From Gymnopus androsaceus JB14 (taxonomy: Eukaryota > Basidiomycota > Agaricomycetes > Agaricales > Omphalotaceae): DNA of 64,000 bases. The position numbers and the translations under genes are program-made. The stretch lies in assembly GCA_009733575.1 (NCBI GenBank), contig ML769614.1, forward strand, positions 1-64,000. Reading direction: 5' to 3'. The notes under the pieces were generated by a model. It made no database searches. It had not been told where the DNA came from and saw only the letters and a program-made list of their open reading frames with translations. This document shows, in pieces, positions 11,686-23,732 of the stretch (the first letter of the stretch is position 1; the number at the start of each line of letters is the position of its first letter).

Positions 11686-14600
11686 CTATGCATGTACATA
11701 TATACCAGTAGCTATCGAGAATAGGTAGCCGTAACCGTAACACAACAAGAAGAGTAGTTCGTAGTTTACGTTTAAGGTCCTCGTCCCACGACCTCTCCGT
11801 GCCTTTCCAGCTCGCCTCTTAGCCCTCTTCGATGTAAACCCATCGTCCATATCAACATCTCCATCCATACGATCCTCACCATCCCTCACCATCTCATCCC
11901 GGTCTCTCTTCGCAGGAACAACGCGATCACGCAGCGCAGGAGAACTACCCGGATGGTCATCACTTGGACTGGGGTTGATAGAAAGCCTATCAAGTAGCGA
12001 GCCTCCACGTCGGTTAGAAGATGATGGTTGATCGTATGGTCCTTTGTGATCACGTCGATGGTGAGGAGGGTCAACATCCATTTCTGAGGCATCGGAAGGT
12101 CGACGAGGGTTAGGTTTCCCGTTATCATTCCGGTCAGGAGGACGACGCTGTCCACCACGAATATCCACAGGAGAATCTGACCGTCCGTTACGTGGCCAAT
12201 CGCGAGAAGGGGAGGGACCACGGTCGCGATGACTGGGAGCACCGCGCGGTTGTCGGTCGAATCCAGGAGAAGGAGCACGCAAAACAGGTTTTGGGGGTAG
12301 ACCGATGCGATGGAGGCAGAGACGAGAGCGGCGGAGAGGAAATAGGCGGGCCATTGATGTTACGAGGAGGAAGAGGCCTATCTCGCCGACTTCGGTCGTA
12401 ACTACCAGGACCATCTCGAGGATGATCTCCGTTCAGAGGCTCAGGAGTTCTGCCGCGCTTAGAGCGTCCACGGTCCGAGTTTTGTTCCCACTTGGGTGAA
12501 GTTGAGTCCCGAGAGGGTGGCGGAGGTGTGGGTTCTCCGTTGGCGGTATACAGGGGAAGGAGGCATACTGTCATTCCGAGAACGATGCACTGGCGGGGAA
12601 ATCACCTAGAAAAACGAATACCATGAGTGGATTGAAACAATATCTGATGATGAATCAACTTACTGGGGGAGTAGGAGCGCGTCCACGTCCACTTTCACGA
12701 CCGGATGGTTCATCTCGTCCCTACAAAATAAAACAAAAGTCAACCCAAAGCAAAATTTTACATGGATCATCACCCTTACCATCGAACCAGAGTGCGCATC
12801 GTTTCCATTTCGCGGATGTCGCCTATCATTCGCCGCTCCGTTTCGAGGCATTGGGTTCCTTGGTTCCTATACTCCGAATTAGCATTCAGCCAGGCCATTG
12901 AAAGATAGAACAAACCTCGTTTACTTTACCAGACTCTGCTGCTGCATATCGATTATTCGTCACGGGAATCATGTTCGCGCTGCTTAGAGGCATTCTGGAA
13001 GTAGGATTACTCGTCGACCTAGCAGGTCCATTCGGTATACCGTCAGCACCAATACGATTGCCCACTGGCACACTGTTCGTTCCAGATAAAAGCGGTGGTC
13101 CGCGTCCTCTAGCGCCCCGTCCGCCCCGTCCCTGACATAACCAGAGGCATTTAAGCACTTGATATCAATAATAGGCAGAAGAAAAAACACGCACTCGAGG
13201 GCCAGTCATTTCATCTTTCCGGGGACGGTCAGGATGGTGTTGGAACTGGGGTCCATTATCACGATGATCAACCCCACCATCTCGTCCAGGAAAACGCGGA
13301 GCACTAAGAGCCGTGTCCATAGCTCTGGGAGCTTTGGGAAGCTGGCTAACATCGTTCTCAATTACCATCGGCTCCCTATCAGCATACATTCCTGACCCCG
13401 GTCGTATAACCGTGTCCACAATGGTCCTAGAGGAAAGTGAAGATGAATCATCAGCAGATCTCGCACTGCCAGGCCCGTCCTCTCTACGTTCTTTGAGGCC
13501 CCGATCGTCCGTTTGGCGTGCTGGCGGAGACTGGTTGCGAGGGCGCAAAGAAGAAGAGGAGGAAGAAGGAATTGAATCATCGTTTTTAATCGGAGCAGGC
13601 TTTGACGGTCTTTGGTGAGGCGGAAGATCGCGAGCCAGGGTTGAAGGTTGCTGTCGGGCAGGAGGCGAAGGGGGCGAAGGGGGCGAAGCTTGCTCTTGAA
13701 CTGGCGGTACAGGTAAATCTGGTAATTTGCCGTTTCTTGACATTTCGCGGAAACGTGTGGATTGTGAGGGTAAAGGCGCTCTTTTTCGACCTAAGGGTAC
13801 GTACAATCATCAGCGAAGAACTTGCCTGTAAAATCAAGCAAACACCTACGTGGCTGGGATTCAGGGGATGTATCAGGTTGACTTGGTTGGCCCGAGTCGT
13901 ACATGTCTACAGGGGGAGCATTACCAGCGGGTCGTTCTTGTGAGGGGCGTCCTGTAGATTTTTCGTCGTGAGAAGGGGCTAGCAGCTCATCCGGGACCCA
14001 ATCATCGTGATCGCTAGCCAGGATAGTTGGCCGAGGAGGAGTCCCAAACCGAGTCGGGCGGCCCCGCTTTGTTGTATTACTGCTGCTGGAACGTTGCTCG
14101 CGGGAGTGGGGTGAGGGAGACCTATGTTCTAAGGAGACGAAAAGGGATACATGGAATGGACAGGACAGTTGTTACAGGCGGATGCAAGGGGTAAAAAAAA
14201 AGAAACAGAAGTCCATGATGAGCGTCCTTGAGTCGAGTAAAGAAGATGAGGAAAGGGGGAGCCGATATCAAGAGGAGATCTGCAGCGCAACTGGACCAGA
14301 ACAAAAGACACATTGTCTTTGTTGGTAAATGGCGCGAATTGTGCCACAGCTCTGCAGTAGCAGAAGCAGGCACAACGGAACAGATGTGATAGGATGAGGC
14401 TGATCAACGTACTATGATTGGAGCTATGAGTTTGTGATTCACGCAGGTCTTGCTCTCGGTCTTCCCGAGCCCCACGTCTGCTATGAGTGGAATTCCTAGA
14501 TATCGATCGTTCACGTTCAGAGCGCGATTTTCCTTCGTCAATTTCTTGCGGTCGCTGACGTTGATAATGTCGGGAGTCCTTCGGTGAAGAGGGAGACCAA

Positions 14601-15723
14601 TGGCGGTCGGAATCACCGTTTTCTGAAAAATGCAGTGCATCTCTGTCTCTGTCTCTGTTAGCATGTCGAGAATCCTTCGCGGACGCAGACTGAGAAGGTC
14701 GTCCATGCCTTCCAGAGTCTCTACTGCGTAAAGCTCCTGGTGAAGGTGAACGAGGGCGATGCTTGGAATACGGAGAAGAATCTCTGCCTGGGCTACGACG
14801 ATAGCCCGGGCCTGGAGAAGCAAACCGATTGCTGCGCTCGTAAGCATCATCCGGAGATGTATCGCCTTCACCAGGACGATAACGCCTATCATCGAAGGAA
14901 AGGCTGCGTTTGCTTGACAAAGAGGGTCTCGCTGAATCACCATGATGTTCGCGAGTTGGTTGGTGAGAAGACTATGTGAGAAAAGACGTATGGTCAGATC
15001 CCGATGCAACACAAGGATAAGGACAAAGGGAAGGATGGGGGCAGGGACTGATGTTCATAGGAGGACATCAGGATATAGGTGGCCTTTTGAATGATGTGTG
15101 GGGGCGGAGGAAAGGTGCTCACGGGGCGTTCCCAAGTCGACTGGTGAGTCCGATTGTTGTAGTAGTACACCTGTTTTGTACTTTGAGAATGGCGTACCTC
15201 CCAATTGGGTGGTAAGGGCGGTTCAGAGCTTTTGCTACTACCGCCTCCGTTTTTACCTTTGCCTGAGCCAGACTCGCGTGTCGCCATCGCAGTCGCTTCG
15301 GTCAGAGACGAATTGGACGGCGGCATGGGAGGGACAGCAGAAACGATAGGTTTTGGCGGTAAACCATGGATCATCTGTACAGAAGGAGATGGGTTTTGAC
15401 TTGGAGCGGTGAGAGCGGTTCTGATTCTGATTCTGCGCATTTGGAGAAGCAATGGGAGTAGAATCATGAGGCTTCAATGAGCCTTCGCGCTGCAAAGGAG
15501 TCGAAGGTTTTGGCGTAACGGGTCTTGATGCACCATTCGCATCCTGCAGAGAAAGAAGAGAAGTACGATTACTGGGTGCAGAGCTTGTCGAAGCAGGAGG
15601 CGCTGCATTTTCGTTCTCGTCTCCAGAATCAGAGCCTAAAGAGACCCCATCTGCGTCGTCTACAGGTCCCGCGGTCTGTTCCTCATCTTCTTCCCAATCC
15701 AATACTTCGTTTTCTTCGTCCAT
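11686..15723 (-). CDS. WW-domain protein with a long Arg/Ser/Gly-rich disordered tail
   Basis: Starts at ATG 15723 (MDEENEVLDWEEDEEQ). After an acidic segment comes one clear WW domain (LPPNWEVRHSQ...QVYYYNN...STWERP, near 15125-15230), then more than 700 residues of low-complexity RS, RGG and Pro-rich sequence. That tail includes a KRGRPTRFGTPP segment encoded around 13840-14115 in an exon with no long ORF start. Several introns are supported, for example 15122-14972 (GTGAGC...CATAG), one near 14390-14120, and one at the CQPR/RRKRAP junction near 13850-13795. Two +1 frame slips are needed, near 15410-15425 and at a C5A4 run near 12288-12300. WW domains bind Pro-rich ligands; the tail suggests an RNA-processing or transcription link, which is inference. 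The last about 40 residues (near 11700-11800) are uncertain. Confidence 0.7.
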
Positions 15724-15879
15724 GAGAGTTGGGTTAATGAGAATTAGGAGAAGAAAGACAAGGCGAGAAATTATGGCATTGCTTCTTTAGCGGTGACTGA
15801 AATTTTCAGGGCTCCGACAAGCGCGCGCTTGAGCAGTCTAGATCTGTATAGGTCGCATCTACTTATAATAATGGCGTAT

Positions 15880-16993
15880 TTATGGGCCAAAGTACACGGC
15901 CAGTACATATTTAGCTACATTGAATCCCAGAAGGGAAATGATGTACGCGGTAAAAAGAGGGAGAAGTGGGGAAAGCAACAACTCGGAACGTATGAGGAAC
16001 GGTAGAGCTTGGATAGGTTTCAGTAAGAGCATGAATATACAAAATAATATCTCACCATTGAGCCCAAGATATACGCCGTATACATATTGCGCAAATCTGC
16101 AAGAAAGGAAACGTCAGCTCAACCTCGATGGCCAAGTTGAATCAAAATGCATACCCAGCAAGATAGAGGGTATTCCCCAAAAAGAGACATACCCAGTTCT
16201 CTTTGAGAACGACGGGCAGGATGAATAGTTGTGCAACATAGAGTGTGAGGAAGAAGGGAAAGAATGCGTTTGTGTGTACGTCAAATGCATAAGCCCATTC
16301 AACAGACGAGTCCGCAGGTGAGGAATGTGAAGGCGGCGCCACAAGGAGACGATTGGAAACAAGCCTGAAGAAAGGTAAACAATGAATCGGAAAAAGACTA
16401 GAGCACGCACCATAACAGTGTTGCTACTACAATTCCTGTTAAAAGATAAGTCCCGTAGAATCATGAACAGGATGAGCTCTAAAGCTTGCCGGGCAGTATA
16501 TGAATATGCAAAGGACCACGCGAGACCAGCGACTGCATGCGCGCAGTCAGTTGGATGAATATCAAAGGAATATCGGTACAAACCAAAGAGACACGCTGCT
16601 ATGAGGATAATAATGGCTGGGTCATCTCGGGCCCAGGTATTTTTGGTCTCTACAAATGATGTTTTGAGTATGATTCCAGGGCTTTTATCTGAACTAACGT
16701 TTGTGAAAATAGACGTTCCGATACCTTGAGATTGTTCAGTTGAATCAACCTGGCGCATCCGCAAGAACACTCACACTCACACTCTCCGTGGCGCTAGACA
16801 TAAGTAGCCGAGCTGCCAAATAGCTTGTTCAAAATCCTAATGGAAAAGACCAGAAAATGAGGATTGAACGTCGTTTCAGAGCGAGCAGCCTCACCATTTG
16901 GTTAAAACGGTGCAACCTCCGGAAAATTAACGGAAGACGTTGGGATATGGGTGCGGGAGAGCGAACTTGGTTGCCCGAGTAGGGAAGATCCAT
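15880..16993 (-). CDS. UNC-50 / Gmh1 family Golgi membrane protein
   Basis: Begins at ATG 16993 (MDLPYSGNQVRSP). Exons inferred at 16993-16895, 16836-16781, 16724-16699, 16649-16584 and onwards join in frame to give RRLHRFNQMDFEQAIWQL, APRRVYRNVYFHKQTKN, TWARDDPAIIIL, GIVVATLLWLVSN, VEWAYAFDVHTNAFFP, LYLAGFAQYVYGVYLGLN and ALPFLIRSEL, ending AVYFGP with TAA at 15880. These are hallmark UNC-50 segments (TK.QWARDDPAF, V.WAYAFDVH.NAF.P, ALPFL). The family consists of multi-pass Golgi/ER proteins linked in other eukaryotes to receptor trafficking and Arf-GEF recruitment. One extra base in a TTTTAA run near 16434-16447 breaks the frame between LSF and TGIVV. The identification is firm. Confidence 0.9.
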
Positions 16994-17248
16994 GCTGGCA
17001 TCAATGTTGACCTTGAGATGTCGACGGTATGCCAGCTTGTGGAATGAAAACGAGTGAGATGCGGGAGTGTTACGAGTGACGAGTCACAATTATAGCGCCG
17101 TTACGTCACGGACGCGCTTCAACTTTAACTTGAACCGCCACTTTGCAAGCTTCCAACATGGCGTTTCCTGAAGCTCGCCTTCCATTCTGACGTTCCAATG
17201 GTATGTTTGACCAAATTTCCTACTTGCATATACACGAATCGTTGATAG

Positions 17249-18659
17249 AAATCCACCTTCACCATGGACCGGATTCTCTGGCTCTGGCCGCACAGATTCT
17301 ACCATCGACGACTCGCCTTTTGGTTCTTCGCTAAATACGCCTGCGGACGAAGATATGCGCGAACCGTTTGCAGAAATTGGAGAGCGACTCAAGGAGCTTG
17401 AAATCCATCCGTGAGGACAAAGCAGGAGAAATCACCCATCCATGATACAGTAAGTCTGCTCTCCTGATATATCGACCGACTGCTGAGCCAAATTCAAAAC
17501 AGGTTCAATCTCAAGCCGAAACGCGTCTCTCGTCGTTTATTTTCCCCGTTCTCCAAGATCAGGTCGAAGCAGAAGACAGTCATTCTCAAGACCAGAGTTT
17601 TGGGTCCTGTTCCTCTGATAACATTTCTCAAGCTGCAGCCGAAGAAAACTTTGACCTTTCGCTTTCCAACGTCTCTGGAACCTCTGCCATAGCAGACGGT
17701 CTCATCTCTTCTTTCCCTACAGTGCCTTTCTCCTCGCCCGAAATTCCCAACGATCAAGTCTTTTATCCTCCTTCTGTTCCTTTTTCGAGGGAGCTTTCTC
17801 GATCTCTACAAAGCATTCAATCACATTCAGTAGAATCCTCCTCTGCAGCTGTCGTCTCGCCAAGTCCAAGCATTCAAGGCCATATCAGCCCCGAAGACAG
17901 TCCTATCTTCTACTCACCCGAGTTGGAACAAGGTTTCAATGCCCATTCACGCGCATCGGTAAGTACTCTTTTAGCTTCCCGAGATCGATCATCCAATGGA
18001 TACGCAGAGCCTTTACAATCTTCCCAATGTCGCGATATCGCCGTCAATGATTGTAACTGAATCTAAATCCTACAGCGAGATGGAGGTAAGCAGATCCTGG
18101 TGTGATTTTCCCATATTGACTAATCACGTATAGACTCTCGATGTTCCTTCGACTCAGGCAGTTCCTCCATCGCCCTCTGCACCCTACCACTCAAGAACAC
18201 ATAAACGAGCCCCAGAACATTCAAGACGCTCACTGTCGACTATGACTACACTGATCTCGAACCCGAATACACATTCTCCGCTCTTCGATCGCTCGATCTC
18301 TCTCCCACCAATCTGCCTATTCTCTCTTCAAACTGGTCTGTTTTATCCCTTGGTGCGCTCTCGTCGGCGGGACGATCCTTCTCTTCCCCACCCACATCGA
18401 GAAAATAGCCTTCAGCCCGGGTATCGGTGTTGGCGACTTGCGCTTGGACTACATCTCTGCTCCGCCAAAAGGTACTCATCGTTTTGCACACTGGGGCGAG
18501 TGCGCTGTTCCGCATATTATGATCTTCCTAGCTGCGTTTGGGACTGGGATGTGGTTCCTTGCTTTGGGTATGGCAGGACTGGGACTAGGTTCTGCGGTCG
18601 CGAATCGTCGCTGCTTGTATCGCGCAGATGGTATTCGCTTGGCAGGATTTCGACTTTAG
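17249..18659 (+). CDS. Ser-rich protein with two C-terminal membrane segments, unrecognised
   Basis: A coding frame begins near 17249 (PPSPWTGFSGSGRTDST, then EPFAEIGERLKELE). It continues after a GTAAGT intron (about 17450-17502) as a Ser-rich, probably disordered region (HSVESSSAAVVSPSPSIQG). It ends with KLVCFIPWCALVGGTILLFP, HIEKIAFSPGIGVGDLRLDY, a RFAHWGECAVPH segment, then IMIFLAAFGTGMWFLALG, stopping at 18659. That is a short loop between two transmembrane helices at the C-terminus. The true start was not found. Frame slips are needed near 17400 (an AAA run) and near 18270-18290. I know of no function. Confidence 0.5.
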
Positions 18660-19101
18660 GATGGGTGAGCAGAGCGAGGGTTGTCGTCCGCTTGGAGAGG
18701 ATGATAGGGAATCGATTTGGATGGTGGTGAGGATGTATGTTTTGGCGGAAGAGAGTAAGATGTGGTTCACTGGGAATTTGGACAAGGGTCTTTTTGCTGG
18801 TTCATAGGGAGGCGTCTGGTGTTCAATACGGCCATGGGCAAAGGGGGAAGCGATTGATATGATGGTAGTCGAGCGACGTGGTCTTTTTTTTTCTCATCGT
18901 TTTGTAGCTTCCGAGTGTTTGTTGAATTTCTACTACAGGTAGCTTCTTATGATTATGTCTAGCCTGCCTAGGTCTCTATCAGTCGGATCTGAACTTTACT
19001 GTAAATAACTTGTGTCAAGGTCAAAGCCTGCAGTATCTGTTACAACAGGTTGAACGTGCTGGAGCGGATGTTCGGGTTTCGGATCCCAGTCCTTCCGATA
19101 T

Positions 19102-20704
19102 GTGTCAATGACAAATGTGAGCTATAGCTTAACCGCGTCGTCTTCATCTTGCAAGCTCGCTTTTCCTACATACCTTGAACACAGGTGCTCAATGGATGTT
19201 AAGCACGGGCTTTGTTTTCATTTGGTATCATCGTTTATCTCATCCTCTTTTGGAATTCAAGAGCAGAAATGTTTGCCTACGAATGTCCCCGATATCTCCA
19301 TCCTTTTAACAGTGTCTTCGCTGTTGTATCTTCTCAACGTCGCCGAAAGCATTTTCAGCTTGATTCTCGAAGCAGGCCTCCTTGGATCCCTCATAGTAGG
19401 AATCATCTATGGGCCAGAAGGAGCGAACCTCCTTCCAGAGTATCTGCTCCAAACACTCCTCGTCTTTGGATACATTGGTCTTATCCTCTTGATCTTCGAA
19501 GCTGGGATAAACACCAACATTTCTCTGCTGTATAAAAACATGGCTTTATCAGTTCTTGTCGCTGGAACTGGTGTCATCCTTCCAATCGCCTTTTCAATCT
19601 TTCTCCTGCATTTCGGATTTGGGTATGGAGTGCTGCAAGGATTCGCAGCAGGCGCATCACTGAGCTCTACCTCCCTTGGGACAACGCTTGCGCTTCTGAA
19701 ACCCGAGTTTCGGCAGACGAGAACGGGAGTGGTTTTGCTTAGTGCCGCTCTATTCGACGATGTTGTCGGGCTCATTATTGCAGCTATCATCCAAGGTTTT
19801 TCGAATTCGTCAAATGCTGATATTTCCTGGCCAGTCATTCTCAGACCAATCCTAGTATCAGTGGCATTTGCACTCGTAGCTGGACTGTTGGTGTGGGTTA
19901 TACGGCCGTTGACCAGAAGAATGTCATATAGATGGAAATTGATCGTGTATCAAGGAAGAACCCAATTATGCATTTTGACAATCGTCGTATCAGGCTTTGT
20001 AGCTGGGGCTAGCTATGCTGGAACCAGTGAGCTTTACGGAGCATACCTTGCTGGGGTCATCGTTGCTCAAATCTTCCTTGAGCCTCCTAGAGCCGATCAG
20101 CCAGATCTCGCACAACTCCCTCATGGTGCAGAATCCCCCACCCTAGTATCCAGCGGCGTAATAATATATACACCCCACCTCGCGTTCACTGTATTCATCC
20201 AACCGATACTCACAGTACGTATTGTCGCCCATATTTTTTGCCTCCATCGGAGCGGCTCTTCCTATTCGATCCCTTGGCTCAGTAGACGGATCGTCCAGAG
20301 TTGTATGGCGAGGGCTTGTTTATGCTCTCTTGATGGCCATCGCAAAGGCCCTAACGGGTATTTGGCTCCTCATCCCTCCAAGTTTTCTTCACGTTCCGAC
20401 GATCCTGCATCATCTTGAGAAAGAAGAAGCCGTATACTATAATCGCCAGCAGACGGTTCACAATCCCAACGCAGATTCCTCAGACTCGACGATGTCCCGA
20501 ATGAACTCTGCAGTTCTTTTGGGATTGGCGATGATAGCTAGGGGAGAGGTAGCCCTCATTGTATCGCAATTAGCCAGGCCTATTTTGACGGAGATGTCTC
20601 AAGAACTGTATGCGATGGTGATTTGGGCTATATTGTTGGATACAGTGGGCGGAGCGCTAGGTGTTGGATTACTTCTTCGACGAAAAAATAAACTTGCGGG
20701 GTAA
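19102..20704 (+). CDS. CPA2-type cation/proton antiporter
   Basis: A long hydrophobic frame with about 11-12 transmembrane segments and typical Na+/H+ exchanger signatures: ILLTVSSLLYLLNVAE, GLLGSLIVGIIYGPEGANLL, FGYIGLILLIFEAGI, GASLSSTSLGTTLALL, the DD pair in SAALFDDVVGLI that is expected for ion binding, and SPIFFASIGAALPIR. It fits fungal members of the Kef/NhaA-like CPA2 group that exchange Na+ or K+ for H+ across a membrane. The stop is TAA at 20702. The N-terminus is uncertain: ATG 19102 is the first in frame, but a short intron before VPDISILL is likely. Near 20212 the frame shifts by +1 at CTCACAG, either an indel or the acceptor of a ~70-nt intron starting near 20144. Confidence 0.8.
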
Positions 20705-21345
20705 TTTTACTCCAGGAATGCAAAGGGAATCTATATTCCAAATGCAGTCTCGCCTAACTACTGCATTCCTTGCATCCGTGGATGCCACTAAAGTCGGAGA
20801 TGGATTTATGCTGCAGGCTATACATTCACTGCATGAGCAAACATATAGATAGATTTTATTGTGCTTTAGCGCGTTCATAGCTTGGTGACCCGCCCTCTAT
20901 GAGGTTAATGAAAAAGGTTTCTAGTTTTCCAACTGTCAACCTCTAGAGGGGACTGCTTTAGGCCTAGCGCGTTCATTGAAGAAACGGAAATTATTCCTAG
21001 CCAACCCGTAGTAATGCGACTCTTGTACCACCTTGACTGGCTGATACATAGTAAATCCGAGATATGAAAAATTACCTTCCGTAACCCTCGGGATGATTTC
21101 TTTCGAGTTTCTTTTACGAATGAACTGAAGCGGGAGGAAGGAGGTCGTAATGTACCTACTTATGTGCACAAAGTAGTAACGAAAACATGATAAGTTCGAT
21201 CGTAAGCTAAGAGTTACTTATTGAAAGAATATTAACTATACGACTCTCTCGCCTCCCCGAAATTACCTTCGTACGTACTACAGAGCGCGACAAGGTGATA
21301 CACTCGTAGCTTGGCCATTTGCATTCAGACTCGGAGTGAAACTCG
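20705..21345. other. Intergenic, nothing recognisable
   Basis: About 640 bases with no supported gene. It holds the 3' flank of the antiporter gene and lies next to the decayed beta-lactamase-like locus. Confidence 0.5.
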
Positions 21346-21830
21346 TCACCTCGCCATAGTAGACCGCGCCAATGAACAACTCAGAGCAGCTGGATAAATT
21401 CTGTTATCCGTGAGATCGACAAAGACGGCAAGCATGTCCACGCTGCTGCTGCTGAACGACTCGATGAGCAGCCCCAGCTCTCCCTCCACGATGGACAAAG
21501 TTAGCGACGAGTTAGAAGTAAGTTCCTGCCAGATTGGACATCGATTGCGCAATGGCTGCTGCTTCGAGGGCAGGCAGATAAATTTTAGCGACCTGATCAG
21601 CAAGGATGGTAAGGGCTTGCGTGGAATTTCCGAGTGGGCGGTGGGCGGTGTGCGAGACTGGCTTCCTCGGCCTTCAATCGACGTCGTAATAGCGGCGGGC
21701 GAAAGGACTTCAGGGTTTAGAATGCCTGTGCTATCTTCATGAGATCAGCGGGAGTAGAGGAGTATCCACCGGCAGGTGTCTCATCCAGTCCCGTCTTCCT
21801 TTCCCTCCACTAGTATTCACGCTGCCGGGA
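21346..21830 (-). pseudogene. Beta-lactamase-like serine hydrolase, C-terminal relic
   Basis: Read on the minus strand, three frames together spell a C-terminal part of the fungal beta-lactamase/transpeptidase-like family: ETPAGGYSSTPADLMKIAQA, NPEVLSPAAITTS, ALTILADQVAKIYLPALEA, SMSNLAGTY, then SNSSLTLSIVEGELGLLI and NRIYPAAL. The GGYSSTPADL motif and the LAGTY...LTLS...GLLI domain are the recognisable pieces. At least three frame breaks occur within 480 bp, and the SxxK catalytic region is absent, so it is a dead fragment. Related proteins are hydrolases of the penicillin-binding fold and are not necessarily active on beta-lactams. Confidence 0.6.
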
Positions 21831-23732
21831 GACTGCGTTGGAAGGGTCGTTGAAGGGTAGTAGTTTGTACCACTCAAACCGAGACGTGTGGCAAGTTAGG
21901 GAACCCATGGCCTACCCAGTGATGTTCTCCAGCGCGTGAAATCCAGATTGGGGTAGTAGAGTAGTAGGCGGCGCATAAACTGGATGATATTGAGGAGGCC
22001 TGTCTGCACTCCGTGGAACTGGTCAGCTTGCGTTCCTGATTATGATGAAAGGGAAAATATCTATGCATGGATGTGGGATTATTTAAACTTTGAACTTGAA
22101 CTTCACAACGTCAACGCAGCGGTCACGCGCGGTTGTTATGGGCGCTTACATATTTCCCCTTCTCTTCTCCATGTCCATCCATGATCCAATGATCCATGCT
22201 CTTTCATTCTTTTTCTGGTCGAAAACTGCCTGAAAACTCATCGATAGCCATTGTCCTATGTGCATGTGCATAGAGGAATTATTTGTTTAGATGAGCTCAC
22301 GCGACCATTCCGCTACAGGGATTCGAAACTTTCATCGATCTTAATTTAGGCGGGTTTTCAAGTTTGAGCTTGAAATCATATTGGAAAAAAAAACTCAAAA
22401 CCGATGTTGGATTGGTATGGATTACAGGCGGGATGTTCGTGCACAAGGTGAGCTGGTGTCTACTACACGAACACCAGATTCATTATCAATAAATAACCGT
22501 TTTACGGCTCCCTAGACCTTATGTTTACTCAAATCGTTTACAAGGAGGAGTCCTGCAGAGTCTTGCTGACCGCCAATACGCAATTGTTCTCGGAATGACC
22601 AGGATCACCACAGTCAAACAACATTGTCGTGGTTTTAATCTCCCGCCCTCTACGCGAGCGCCCAATGAAAAGTGGGTTTAGGGTCTTTCTCCGTGATCCT
22701 TCAACGCCTAGGTGAGAGCTTGCATCTACAAGTGCAGCTGAAGCCTGGCCGGACTCTTTCCTTGTACCTCGAGTCTCACACGCTGTGGCGTCTGTTCAGT
22801 GTTGACCATCCGGATTGGTAAATGACCGAACGTGCTATAGCCGCTCGACAAGCAACATAAGACGAAACACTTTCCTCTACGAACGTTCAACTACCCCACC
22901 AACGAACGAATTCCATTATTCTTCTTCCATCTTCTGTATTCTCACCTGGAAGGTGCCGAAGTAGCTTGGGCAAATGAAAGATCGGCGTTACCCCATTTAC
23001 ACTTTGTAGAGTAGAGCGTCAACCGAGCATACTTGAAGGATATGCGAGCTTCAAGCTTTATGCCGTTCATTTCGTACGGCATCGCAGTCCTGGCACACGA
23101 CCAGTTTCCTTCTCCAGCCAAACTTGCCAGTATGCCAGTATGAGTAGAAGTCTACTTGCACTGAGATCGTCTTGGCTGAGGGCTTCACTGTGCTCCTCTT
23201 TGGCCCCAAAGGTAATGTTGTTGCCCCTTCGTCAATTGTGGATATACTGGAAGCGAAATTCTATAGATTTATCGGAATCAAAATCTTTCGAATCCTTTCT
23301 TTTTTGCTCTGTCGAGTTATCGCTTTTTCATTAAGCGAGGTGAGCTGCTTACAGGAGCAACTCTTTGGATAACTGGTGTTTTATTCTCACCGATCCTCTA
23401 CAGAATCCTCCAAAGAGCGGCACATTACTCTCCTCCGCTCCAAGCATGCTGCTAGCTAGGCCAATACCTAACGCTACTCGATCGAAAAGAGATATACGCA
23501 GACATGCAACACTCTCGCTTGCATGTCTTCCTATCGACTCAGTCGTGCATACCGATTCCTTCCGAATTCGAGCTTCCAATGGGTGCTACTTCAGTTTTTC
23601 ACTACTCAGCTGATATATTCCAGGACGTATAAAATGCGCGAGTTCTCACATTAAGTTGGCTTCAAACAACTCTGCGCCCCCGGTAGCTTGCCTACCACTG
23701 ATCTCAAAATTGCCTACTTGGTTAATTCTTTA
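21831..23732. other. Intergenic, nothing recognisable
   Basis: About 1.9 kb without a supported gene. Short ORFs exist on both strands but none has coding character. The right end is the 5' flank of the MFS transporter. Confidence 0.5.

Noticed and set aside
12305..13618. Plus-strand ORFs over the WW-protein exons
   Set aside because: Shadows of Arg/Ser/Pro-rich coding sequence.
17090..17392. Minus-strand 100-codon ORF
   Set aside because: The plus strand has spliced coding sequence with continuity into the next exons; the minus frame is isolated.
20144..20213. A certain 70-nt intron in the antiporter
   Set aside because: Possible from splice-like ends, but the peptide within (TPHLAFTVFIQPIL) fits the family, so a one-base slip is at least as likely; left unresolved.
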